Made by a program: the position numbers and the translations under genes | In this document: positions 1 to 10,992 of the stretch, one piece after another | Position numbering within the stretch: the stretch's first letter is position 1 | Layout of the letters: each line of letters begins with the position of its first letter | Notes under the pieces: model-generated | The model's database searches: none | The model's input: the letters and a program-made list of their open reading frames with translations, nothing else | Told to the model about the DNA's origin: nothing | From: Vulcanimicrobiota bacterium | GTDB taxonomy: Bacteria > Vulcanimicrobiota > Vulcanimicrobiia > Vulcanimicrobiales > Vulcanimicrobiaceae | NCBI GenBank assembly: GCA_013289785.1 | Contig: JABCZE010000010.1 | Span: forward strand, 1-13,934 | Length of the DNA stretch: 13,934 nt | Direction of reading: 5' to 3'

Positions 1-342
1 GAGGAAAATGCCCAGCCCGGCGATACGAGCTTCATCGAAATTCATGTTCGGCGCTTCGGAGCGTTGGAGGCCGTGACGCCCGCTGTCGCGGACGCGAATG
101 CGCAGCAGATCGGAGAGCGCTTCGCAGGTCAGGTCGATGAATTCGCCGTGCCCTTCATGCTGAATCACGGCGGTGCACGATTCCGCGACGGCCAGCTTTA
201 CATCTTCGATTTCTTCGATCGAAAAGTGCAGGCGGTTGGCGACGGTTGCGGCGGCAAGGCGGGCGAGTGCGACCCATTCGGGCCGAGACGGAATACGCAG
301 CTCGACGAGCTCCTGATCGGAAGGCTCGACGGCTGGATTCAT
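1..342 (-). CDS. RsbW/SpoIIAB-type anti-sigma factor, GHKL ATPase domain (3' end cut by window edge)
   Basis: Proteins of this family are serine kinases that bind a sigma factor and phosphorylate a partner STAS protein in the cytoplasm. The visible 114 residues run from ATG at 342 to the window edge without a stop. The GHKL pattern is clear. An N-box-like helix lies at about residues 47-62 (EDVKLAVAESCTAVIQH), a G1-like segment at 84-90 (VRDSGRH), and the start of the G2 segment at 109-114 (GLGIFL). Glu54 of the N box is present, but the position that is normally Asn (SCTN) is Ala58, which may impair Mg-ATP handling. The start overlaps the stop of the upstream STAS gene as ATGA, so the two are probably translationally coupled partners. 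Which sigma factor it controls cannot be told from this window. Confidence 0.82.
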   Translation of the reverse strand, partial: MNPAVEPSDQELVELRIPSRPEWVALARLAAATVANRLHFSIEEIEDVKLAVAESCTAVIQHEGHGEFIDLTCEALSDLLRIRVRDSGRHGLQRSEAPNMNFDEARIAGLGIFL

Positions 343-683
343 ACCAACGCTTTCATCGCCGCATCTTCGCTTTCGAAGATGCCGAAGATTTTGACCAACC
401 CCGTGATGTCGAAGATCTTCTTGATCTGCGGGTTCGTGCAAACGAGGTTGACCGACCCGCCGTGCTCGCGTACGCGCTTGAGCCCGCCGATCAAGACGCC
501 CAGACCGGTGGAGTCGATGTATCGAACCTTTTCTAAATTGATGACGAGGAAGTAGACGCCGCGGTCGATCAGTTCCCCGATTGCGTCCTTGACCTTCGGT
601 GAGGTATAGACGTCGATTTCGCCGCTGAGGTCAATCACGTAACAGTCGCCGGGTGCCTCCCGCACGTTCACCTTGATGTCCAA
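339..683 (-). CDS. STAS-domain anti-anti-sigma factor (SpoIIAA/RsbV family)
   Basis: This is a 114-residue single-domain STAS protein. In this family the unphosphorylated form binds the anti-sigma kinase and frees the sigma factor. The phosphorylation-site region reads YIDSTGLGVLIGGLK, with the conserved Ser at residue 58, and the N-terminal strand reads CYVIDLSGEIDVYTSPKVKD as expected. I chose a TTG start at 683 because a GAGGGA Shine-Dalgarno lies about 7 bases upstream and the resulting protein begins exactly at the first STAS strand. The frame stays open further upstream to 1013, but that part overlaps ytxH on the same strand and does not resemble this family. It starts 4 bases after the ytxH-like gene and ends in a 4-base overlap with the anti-sigma ATPase gene, giving a classic partner-switch pair. 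Confidence 0.9.
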   Translation of the reverse strand: MDIKVNVREAPGDCYVIDLSGEIDVYTSPKVKDAIGELIDRGVYFLVINLEKVRYIDSTGLGVLIGGLKRVREHGGSVNLVCTNPQIKKIFDITGLVKIFGIFESEDAAMKALV

Positions 684-687
684 TTTG

Positions 688-1026
688 CTATCCCTCGGCC
701 TGGCGTTGAAGTTCGTCGCGAGTGGCTTGCGCCGTCGTCTGCCCCTCGGCAACGGCAGCATCGAGATTGGAACGAGCGCTCTCGACGACTTGCCGGCCCC
801 GTTCGTAAAGCTCCGATACGCTCGACTGCCATTGCGAAGTAACGCCGCCAACTTTCTCGCGGAGGTCGCCGGTCGCGTCCATTGCAAAGTTTCCGGCCTC
901 GCGAGCCTTGCCGGCGAGACGATCGCGCGTCTCTTCTTGTGCCAAAAACGTCGCCGCGGCCACACCAGCAACCGCGCCGATGAGAAAACCGGCGAGGAAT
1001 CGCCCCCCGCCATTGCCTTTACCCAT
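688..1026 (-). CDS. YtxH-like small membrane-anchored protein
   Basis: The protein has 112 residues. A glycine-rich start (MGKGNGGGR) is followed by one membrane segment at about residues 10-29 (FLAGFLIGAVAGVAAATFLA), then a hydrophilic, probably helical tail rich in Ala, Glu, Arg and Gln. This is the layout of the YtxH family, known from general-stress and envelope contexts in Bacillus and of unknown biochemical function. The start is ATG at 1026 with GGGAG about 10 bases upstream. It lies 18 bases after the DUF948 gene and 4 bases before the STAS gene. Its last codons contain the Shine-Dalgarno for that gene, so it is probably in the same operon as the sigma-factor switch. Confidence 0.75.
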   Translation of the reverse strand: MGKGNGGGRFLAGFLIGAVAGVAAATFLAQEETRDRLAGKAREAGNFAMDATGDLREKVGGVTSQWQSSVSELYERGRQVVESARSNLDAAVAEGQTTAQATRDELQRQAEG

Positions 1027-1044
1027 AGTTGAATTACTCCCTAG

Positions 1045-1398
1045 TTATTGAGTCTTTCCCGTAACAAAGCGCCGTAAACCGGCGGTGATGCCGCCAATCG
1101 CAGCGCCGACGTTGATGATGGCGGGCGTGACCGCACTCTTGGTAAGGTCGGCGGTGCGCGAAAGCGTGCCTGCCGTTTCTTCAAGAGATTTCGTCACTTC
1201 GTCAACGTGAGCCAGTGTGTTGCTGACCGGGGTACCGATGTTTTCGAGCTGCTTGTCCACCTCGTCCAGCGTTATCCGCATTCGGCCGAGCGTTTTGGCC
1301 AGCGCCAGCGCCGCGACAAAAACCCCGATGCCAACCAGCAAAATGCCGACGCCGGCAAGGACGTCGAGGATCAGTGGACCATACTCCGTTCCGTTCAA
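1045..1398 (-). CDS. DUF948-type membrane protein
   Basis: The protein has 117 residues. An N-terminal hydrophobic segment at about residues 9-34 (LILDVLAGVGILLVGIGVFV and following) is followed by a helical region with regular heptad-like spacing (LDEVDKQLENIGTPVSNTLAHV and the stretch after it). This matches the DUF948 family, small one-helix proteins often encoded beside YtxH-like genes and of unknown function. The start codon is TTG at 1398, with GGAGG 7 bases upstream, and it overlaps the stop codon of the cysteine desulfurase (TTGA). Being next to a YtxH gene supports both assignments. Confidence 0.75.
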   Translation of the reverse strand: MNGTEYGPLILDVLAGVGILLVGIGVFVAALALAKTLGRMRITLDEVDKQLENIGTPVSNTLAHVDEVTKSLEETAGTLSRTADLTKSAVTPAIINVGAAIGGITAGLRRFVTGKTQ

Positions 1399-2612
1399 GC
1401 TCCTGCCTCCAGCCGCGCGCGGTTCGTTTCGAGTCTACCCAATCCCCCCGCATGCGCGGCCGGGGTGCCCAAAGCCCTTAAATCCGCGACTATGGCGGGG
1501 AGGAGGTCGGCAACGCGGTCGACCTCCTCCGGCGTCGTCGCAGTGCCCAGGGAGAACCGAACCCCGCTTACCGTGCCGTCCCGCTCCCCGGCTATAGCCG
1601 CCAGCACGTGGCTGGGCTCGAGGGTACCCGAGGTGCAAGCGCTGCCGGCTGAGGCGGAGACCCCTGCGAGGTCGAGCGCGATGATGAGCGCCGCCGGGTC
1701 GACCCCGCTGAAGCTGAGATTGCTGCAATTGGCAAGCCTGCAAGCGCCGCCGGCGTTGACGCTGACGCGGGGCACCTTGGAGCGGACCTGGGCTTCCAGG
1801 CGGTCTCGCAGGGCGGCGACGCTCGTGGCGGCGTTCGCGCGTTCGGCGACGGCTAGTTCCAGCGCCGCAGCCAGGCCGACGATCCCAGCGAGATTCTCCG
1901 TGCCGGATCGCCGCCCCGACTCTTGCCCCCCGCCCAGGACGAGCGGCGCCAGGGGCACACCGCGACGCACGTAGAGCACTCCGACGCCTTTCGGCCCGTA
2001 AAACTTATGAGCCGAGATCGAGAGCAGATCGACGCCAAGCGCTCGCACGTCGATTGGCAGCCAACATGGAACCGCGACCGCATCGGTGTGAAAGAGCGTG
2101 CCTCGGCGGCGCGCGATCTCCGAAAGCTCGGCGATCGGCTGCACGGTTCCCACCTCGTTGTTCGCATACATGATCGAGGCCAGCACCGTGTGCCGGCGGA
2201 GCGAGCGCTCGAACTCCTCGGGATCGATTCGACCCTCGCGATCCACCGGCACGAAGCTCGTTTCGAATCCCTCGTCGCGCAACCGGTCGAGCGCCGCCAG
2301 AACCGCGTGATGTTCGATCGGCGAAGCCGCGACGTGCGCCGGGCGAGGGCCGGCTCGCGTTACGCCGAGCAGCGCCAAATTGTCCGCCTCGGTGCCACTG
2401 GACGTGAACACGACCTCGTCACGATGTGACCCAATTGCTGCGGCCACGCGGTCGCGCGCGGCGTCCAACGCGGCGCGCGCTCGCCTCCCCTCGAAGTGCA
2501 GCGAGCTTGGATTAAAATTACATTGGTCGGCGGCATCGCGCATCGCATCCGCGACCTCCGCGCGCACCGGCGTTGTGGCGGCGTGGTCGAAGTAAATTCG
2601 AATTGAATTCAC
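1395..2612 (-). CDS. Cysteine desulfurase, NifS/IscS class (PLP-dependent)
   Basis: Cytosolic enzymes of this family remove sulfur from L-cysteine, holding it as a persulfide for Fe-S cluster assembly or tRNA thiolation. With GTG at 2612 (GGAG 7 bases upstream) the protein is 405 residues, the normal family length. Visible landmarks are the N-terminal YFDHAATTPV, the PLP-ring His in PIEHHAV (about 101), Asp177 in HTDA, the PLP Lys203 in SISAHKFYGPKG, and the catalytic Cys326 in SAGSACTSGTLEPSH. One oddity is that the usual Gln three residues after the Asp is Ala180 and the following residues read VPCW. An upstream extension of the open frame to 2846 overlaps rarA and is rejected. There is no iscU, iscR or mnmA next to it. 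It overlaps the next gene by 4 bases, so it is probably the first gene of the left operon. Confidence 0.9.
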   Translation of the reverse strand: MNSIRIYFDHAATTPVRAEVADAMRDAADQCNFNPSSLHFEGRRARAALDAARDRVAAAIGSHRDEVVFTSSGTEADNLALLGVTRAGPRPAHVAASPIEHHAVLAALDRLRDEGFETSFVPVDREGRIDPEEFERSLRRHTVLASIMYANNEVGTVQPIAELSEIARRRGTLFHTDAVAVPCWLPIDVRALGVDLLSISAHKFYGPKGVGVLYVRRGVPLAPLVLGGGQESGRRSGTENLAGIVGLAAALELAVAERANAATSVAALRDRLEAQVRSKVPRVSVNAGGACRLANCSNLSFSGVDPAALIIALDLAGVSASAGSACTSGTLEPSHVLAAIAGERDGTVSGVRFSLGTATTPEEVDRVADLLPAIVADLRALGTPAAHAGGLGRLETNRARLEAGA

Positions 2613-2644
2613 AGAATGCTCCAAGTATGCTGCTCTAATATCGG

Positions 2645-2669
2645 GTTGTGCGAAGCTCCAACGCACAAC
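2645..2669. promoter_or_regulatory. 8-bp inverted repeat upstream of the cysteine desulfurase, possible operator
   Basis: GTTGTGCG at 2645-2652 is perfectly complementary to CGCACAAC at 2662-2669, with a 9-base spacer. It lies 33-57 bases upstream of the GTG start, in the only sizeable gap of the left half (2613-2706). On the minus strand a loose promoter-like pair (TTGGAG, 15 bases, TATTAG) overlaps it, but the match is weak. The spacing would suit a dimeric repressor site. No regulator gene is in view and I cannot name one. Confidence 0.3.
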
Positions 2670-2693
2670 TCCGAGAAGTAGCAACGGGAAACT

Positions 2694-2720
2694 GGCGGTC
2701 CGAGTATCACTCGGGCCGCC
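2694..2720 (+). terminator. Hairpin over the rarA stop codon, terminator-like in the plus orientation
   Basis: A 12-base stem (2694-2705 with 2709-2720) closes on a 3-base loop ATC. It is followed on the plus strand by TTCGTTTTT. In plus-strand RNA the single imperfect pair is a U-G wobble, while in minus-strand RNA it is an A-C mismatch and only a short T run (AGTTTCC) follows. The sequence therefore fits a plus-strand terminator better than a terminator for rarA, although it could work in both directions. The rarA TGA codon lies at 2709-2707, covering most of the loop and the first base of the right arm. Confidence 0.45.
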
Positions 2721-3996
2721 TTCGTTTTTCCGACTCGCGCTCCGCGATGTTCCGTTCGGCCCCCTGCTCCCGCGCGACGTAATACCGGCGATCCGCCAAA
2801 CTCGGCGGCAGGTTGAGCTGGGCGACGTCGTAGTCGTCGTGCGCATAATGGTAACCCTTACCGTAGCCGAGCTGACGCATCAAGTGGGTCGGCGCGTTTC
2901 GCAAGTGCAGCGGTACGGGATCGTTGCGCGTTTCGAGAACGTCGGCCAACGCGGCGCCGTAGCTCGCGCCAACGCTGTTGCTCTTTGGCGCCGTGGCAAG
3001 ATAGAGCGTCGCGTGGGCGAGCGGAAAGAAGCCCTCGGGCATGCCCACAAAGTGCACCGCCTGCTGCGCAGCTACGGCAACTTGCAAGGCGGTCGAATCC
3101 GCAAGCCCGACGTCTTCCGACGCCAAGATCACCAATCTTCGCGCGATAAACAGCGGGTCTTCGCCGCCCTCGATCAGGCGCGCGAGCCAGTACAGCGACG
3201 CGTCGGCATCGCTTGCGCGAACGGACTTGATCAGCGCGCTGATCGTATCGTAGTGCATCTCGCCGGTCTTATCGTAGCGGGCGTTACGACGCTGCATCGC
3301 TTCGCGTACGACCTCTACGCTTATATGCGGCGGCTCCCCGCGGGCCGACGCGGCCGCAAGCTCGAGCGAACTCAGAGCCGCGCGCGCGTCGCCATTTGCA
3401 AACCCGACCAACAGCGCTCGAGCCTCTTGGTCGATTACAAGCTCCTGCGCGCCCAGACCACGCTCGGAGTCGCGCAGCGCCCGGTCGACAATCGTCCCCA
3501 CTTCCTCGTCCGACAGCGCGTCGAGCACAAAGACTCGCGCGCGCGAGAGTAACGCCGAGTTCACCTCAAACGACGGGTTCTCGGTGGTGGCGCCGATGAG
3601 CGTAACGGTGCCATCCTCGACGAAAGGTAAGACGACATCCTGTTGAGCTTTATTGAACCGATGGATCTCGTCGATAAAGAGGATCGTCGGTTTGCCGGAG
3701 CGCCGCCGGACTCTGGCTTCGTTGAGAGCGCGGCGAAGGTCACTCACGCCGGCATTCACGGCCGACATTCGCTCGAAATGGGCGCCGGTTAGGGCGGCAA
3801 CAATTTCGGCCAGCGTCGTCTTGCCGCTGCCCGGCGGGCCCCACAAGATCATCGACGGTACCGCGTCGCGCTCGATCGCAGCGCGCAGCGCACGTCCCGG
3901 CCCCAACAACTCTCCCTGCCCGACGAACTCGTCGAGCGTGCGCGGCCGCATTCGGGCGGCCAACGGCGTTGCTACTGCCGGATAATCGAACAGCAC
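2707..3996 (-). CDS. rarA: RarA/MgsA-type AAA+ ATPase, replication-associated recombination protein A
   Basis: RarA (YcaJ/MgsA) is a clamp-loader-related AAA+ ATPase that acts at stalled replication forks. The 429-residue product has the usual family length. It shows the N-terminal PLAARMRPRTLDEFVGQ signature, Walker A GPPGSGKT at 53-60, Walker B TILFIDEIHRFN at about 104-114, sensor-1 GATTENP at 135-141 and the Arg finger in LLSRARVF at about 152. The C-terminal half carries the tetramerisation region, including GYGKGYHYAHDD. The start taken is GTG at 3996, with no strong ribosome-binding site. The next in-frame ATG (residue 16, in ARMRPR) would remove family-conserved residues. It follows the LptA-like gene by 13 bases and ends in a hairpin, so it is probably the last gene of the middle unit. 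Confidence 0.93.
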   Translation of the reverse strand: MLFDYPAVATPLAARMRPRTLDEFVGQGELLGPGRALRAAIERDAVPSMILWGPPGSGKTTLAEIVAALTGAHFERMSAVNAGVSDLRRALNEARVRRRSGKPTILFIDEIHRFNKAQQDVVLPFVEDGTVTLIGATTENPSFEVNSALLSRARVFVLDALSDEEVGTIVDRALRDSERGLGAQELVIDQEARALLVGFANGDARAALSSLELAAASARGEPPHISVEVVREAMQRRNARYDKTGEMHYDTISALIKSVRASDADASLYWLARLIEGGEDPLFIARRLVILASEDVGLADSTALQVAVAAQQAVHFVGMPEGFFPLAHATLYLATAPKSNSVGASYGAALADVLETRNDPVPLHLRNAPTHLMRQLGYGKGYHYAHDDYDVAQLNLPPSLADRRYYVAREQGAERNIAERESEKRRRPE

Positions 3997-4009
3997 GTTG
4001 CCGACGCCA

Positions 4010-4774
4010 CTACGGTGGCCCGGGCACCTTGATCGGCTTGGGCGTCGCCAGCTTCCGGTGAAACTCGCCGGGAAACTGCATCGTGACGTTGCCTTGGGCG
4101 TGCGCGGTCCCGGTCGCGGTGTTGTAGAGCACGCTACCGGCGTCCATCTTTCGGGTTCCCGAAACGATATGCACGGAGCCTTGGAGGAACAGCGTGTGCG
4201 CTTGGTCGTCCAACGTGCCGGAATCCGCGGTCACGTTCGTGTCGGCCTGCACGTAGTGGACGTTTCCGGTGGCGATATAAACTTTCGCCTGTCCGTCGAT
4301 CTGCGCCTTATCGGCCGTTAGCGTCGAGGGGCCCGACTGATGGGCATCCTCCCCGCCGCCGCCCGTCAGGTTTCCGGCACCGCCTTGCGAGTCGTGCATG
4401 ACGACGTGGCCGTTGAGGTATAGCTTCTGTTTTTTGTAGTTGCCGTTGGCGCGATCCGCGCTAACGTCGCCGCCGACGCGCGTCATGACGACCTTGGCGG
4501 GCGTGCTAAAGTCGCCCGTCTTGAAGTTTGCGTCCAGCGAGTTCGCGTGAACCGTCCAAACGCCCAGATCGAACGCGGCCGGAGCGCCCGGTGAGGGCTT
4601 CGGATTCGCCGACCCTTTCGCATTCGGCGGCCTCGAAGAGCGCTGCTGCGGGGATAGCGATGCGTTCGGCTGCGACGAAGGCGAGGCGCTCGGCTGCGCT
4701 GAAGGCGACGAAGAGGGCTTGGCCACCGCGACGAGCGCCAGGGCCCCTACGAGCAGTGCGACAAAGCGAATCAT
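4010..4774 (-). CDS. Secreted LptA/OstA-like protein with a Pro/Ser-rich linker
   Basis: The protein has 254 residues. A signal peptide occupies about residues 1-18 (MIRFVALLVGALALVAVA). A low-complexity Ser/Pro/Gln/Ala stretch runs to about residue 64, and a beta-rich domain follows (about 68-238). The domain has repeats of the OstA type: VSADRANGNYKKQKLYLNG, LTADKAQIDGQAKVYIATG, VTADSGTLDDQAHTLFLQG. Each is an xADxAxxD...xxxGxV motif typical of LptA-like beta-jellyroll proteins that carry lipopolysaccharide across the periplasm. No lptC or lptB is adjacent, so the exact role is inferred. The ATG at 4774 overlaps the stop of the YrdC-domain gene (ATGA), and it lies just upstream of rarA. If correct, it indicates an outer membrane. 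Confidence 0.75.
   Translation of the reverse strand: MIRFVALLVGALALVAVAKPSSSPSAQPSASPSSQPNASLSPQQRSSRPPNAKGSANPKPSPGAPAAFDLGVWTVHANSLDANFKTGDFSTPAKVVMTRVGGDVSADRANGNYKKQKLYLNGHVVMHDSQGGAGNLTGGGGEDAHQSGPSTLTADKAQIDGQAKVYIATGNVHYVQADTNVTADSGTLDDQAHTLFLQGSVHIVSGTRKMDAGSVLYNTATGTAHAQGNVTMQFPGEFHRKLATPKPIKVPGPP
4659..4706. repeat. Two tandem 24-bp repeats coding the Ser/Pro-rich linker
   Basis: Units 4659-4682 and 4683-4706 differ at a few positions and encode two copies of an eight-residue SPSxQPxA block in the LptA-like protein, right after its signal peptide. Copy-number change here would keep the frame. Confidence 0.65.
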
Positions 4775-5445
4775 AGTATTTGCGTTCGTACCTTTACCGA
4801 AGGACGCTCGATCGGTCCCAAGAGTGCTGCGATCCGGCTCTCCGGCACGGCGCCTTCTCTAAGCAGCCGAGGACGCGCGCCCGAAAGATCGATGATGGAA
4901 GATTCGACGGCGTAGGGAACCGGCCCATGCGCGACGAGCAGATCCGCAGGTGCAAGCATCGAGGCGTCTTCATCGCCGCGATACGGCGGCCCACCCGGCT
5001 GGATTGCCGTCGTGCCGGCGATCGGTCCGCAGCGTTCGAGCAACGCGCGCGCAAAGGGCTCGTCCGGCACCCGAAAAGCGAGCGTGTGCAAGCCTGCTGC
5101 CAGCTCGTCGCCGATAAAGGCCGGCTTGCGAATCAGCACGATAACGGGACCCGGAAGCAGCCGTTTGGCGACGGTCGCAGCCAGCGGATTTTCGAACGCA
5201 TACTCGAGAAACTCTTGGGGAGACGCCACGTGCATCGTCAGCGGGCGGCTGTCGGGTCGACCTTTTGCCGCGTAAATCCGATCGATCGCGCCTGAATCGT
5301 AGGGGTCGCAGCCGATGAAATAGCTCGTATCGTTGGGCAAGATGACCGTTCCGCCGGAAAAGACGGTACGCGCGACCTCTTCGGCCACGTCTTCAATCCG
5401 GGCGGCACGTGCATCGATCACGCGCCCCACGCAGTCCAGAGCCAT
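4771..5445 (-). CDS. tsaC: YrdC/Sua5/TsaC-domain protein, probable L-threonylcarbamoyladenylate synthase (divergent)
   Basis: TsaC/Sua5 enzymes make threonylcarbamoyl-AMP from Thr, bicarbonate and ATP for the t6A tRNA modification in the cytoplasm. With ATG at 5445 the protein is 224 residues, the size of a single-domain YrdC protein. Conserved parts are the Rossmann-like N-terminus (GGTVILPNDTSYFIGCDP), the KGRPDSRPL motif at about 61-69, LLPGPVIVLIRK, LAFRVPDEPFARALL, and the C-terminal VESSIIDLSGARPRLLREGAV. The usual PTETVYGLG is PNDTSYFIG. The usual Ser-Ala-Asn nucleotide-binding motif reads TTAIQPGG (about 145-152), so activity is less certain. A GTG at 5496, only 4 bases after the mreB stop, is an alternative start. 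The stop overlaps the next gene by 4 bases. Confidence 0.75.
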   Translation of the reverse strand: MALDCVGRVIDARAARIEDVAEEVARTVFSGGTVILPNDTSYFIGCDPYDSGAIDRIYAAKGRPDSRPLTMHVASPQEFLEYAFENPLAATVAKRLLPGPVIVLIRKPAFIGDELAAGLHTLAFRVPDEPFARALLERCGPIAGTTAIQPGGPPYRGDEDASMLAPADLLVAHGPVPYAVESSIIDLSGARPRLLREGAVPESRIAALLGPIERPSVKVRTQIL

Positions 5446-5500
5446 CCCCCCATCATTCCCTCTCGACCCGAGTCTTCGCTGTGTCCCGGGTCCCACGGGC

Positions 5501-7857
<2,357 letters not shown>

Positions 7858-7892
7858 ATGCGACCTACCGTTCGCGTAGCCTGGTAACTCGC

Positions 7893-10085
<2,193 letters not shown>

Positions 10086-10087
10086 CG

Positions 10088-10990
10088 CTACTCGACACCG
10101 AGAGCTTCGGCGCCGCCGACGATTTCGAGAAGCTCCTTGGTGATCGCCGCTTGGCGGGCGTTATTCATCGCAATCGTCAACTCGTCGATGAGTTTCGATG
10201 CATTGTCGGTGGCGTTGGTCATTGCGACGAGCTGTGCGGCAAAGAACGCCGCATCGGTTTCGAGCATCGCCGAGTAGAGCGTGAACTCGAGATACTTGGG
10301 AAGCAATCGCGAGAGCACGAACTCGGGCGACGGTGAAAACTCGACCGCGCCCTTCGACTCCGCTGCGCTCCGCTCGCGGAGTTTATCCTGAGCGGAGTCG
10401 AAGGGCTCGCTTGCCGATAAGGAAATTTGGAATGGGACGAGCTTGAGCGTTTCGGGGCGTTGCGACATCATCGACACGAGCTTTTGCGAGACCACGACGA
10501 CCTCGGAGATGGTGCCGTTCACGAAGTCAACGGCGACGCGTTCGGCGACCTCGCGCGCCGTCGCGACCTTCGAGGTTGCGCCGAGCGGCCAGGTTGGCCG
10601 GTCCGAGAAGCCCATGCGCCGCACCGCGTTACGCGCCTTGATACCAACCGTGTAATAGGCCACGGCGCTGCGGCCGCGAGCGAAGACTTCGGCTGCATGA
10701 ATGACGTTGGAGTTGAAAGCCCCGGCGAGCCCCTTATCGGCGCTCATGAGGACGATGCCGGCCGGAGCGCTCTCGTTCCCCGGCTTCATGAACGGGTGAT
10801 CGACGGTCGAGACGGCCGCCATCAAATCCGCCAGCATTTCGGCGAGCGCGTCGGCGTAGGGGCGAGCGCGCTTGCGCGCCTCTTCGGCGCGTCGAATTTT
10901 AGCCGCAGCGACCTGTTTCATCGCTTTGGTAATCTGCTGAGTATTCTTGAGCGACCGGATGCGGTCGCGCAGATCTCGTACCGACGGCAT
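10088..10990 (-). CDS. atpG: F-type ATP synthase gamma subunit, carrying an in-frame palindromic insertion
   Basis: Gamma is the rotor shaft of F1. The 300-residue protein has the conserved N-terminal helix (RDLRDRIRSLKNTQQITKAMKQVAAAKIRRA), the central LMSADKGLAGAFNSNV, and the C-terminal helix (LIDELTIAMNNARQAAITKELLEIVGGAEAL). Residues 196-214 (PFDSAQDKLRERSAAESKG) are encoded by a 58-bp palindrome. They fall in the variable surface loop between PFQISL and the helix FVLSRLLPKYLE. Without them the protein would be 281 residues, close to normal. The start is ATG at 10990, 2 bases after the atpA stop. The next gene starts 2 bases after its own stop. Confidence 0.95.
   Translation of the reverse strand: MPSVRDLRDRIRSLKNTQQITKAMKQVAAAKIRRAEEARKRARPYADALAEMLADLMAAVSTVDHPFMKPGNESAPAGIVLMSADKGLAGAFNSNVIHAAEVFARGRSAVAYYTVGIKARNAVRRMGFSDRPTWPLGATSKVATAREVAERVAVDFVNGTISEVVVVSQKLVSMMSQRPETLKLVPFQISLSASEPFDSAQDKLRERSAAESKGAVEFSPSPEFVLSRLLPKYLEFTLYSAMLETDAAFFAAQLVAMTNATDNASKLIDELTIAMNNARQAAITKELLEIVGGAEALGVE
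10349..10406. repeat. 58-bp palindromic element inside atpG
   Basis: The perfect 16-bp arms are 10349-10364 (GCCCTTCGACTCCGCT) and 10391-10406. Between them is a second small hairpin, CTCCGC-TC-GCGGAG, at 10368-10381. The element is read in frame as 19 residues of gamma. The motif of TTCGACTCCGCTCAGGATAAA type resembles dispersed palindromes I recall from environmental bacterial genomes, where they also appear in coding regions as FDSAQDK-like peptides. That recollection should be checked by search. Confidence 0.8.
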
Positions 10991-10992
10991 TC

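Noticed and set aside
2613..2846. N-terminal extension of the cysteine desulfurase frame
   Set aside because: It overlaps the rarA 3' end, has no family similarity, and a GTG with a good Shine-Dalgarno gives the normal length.
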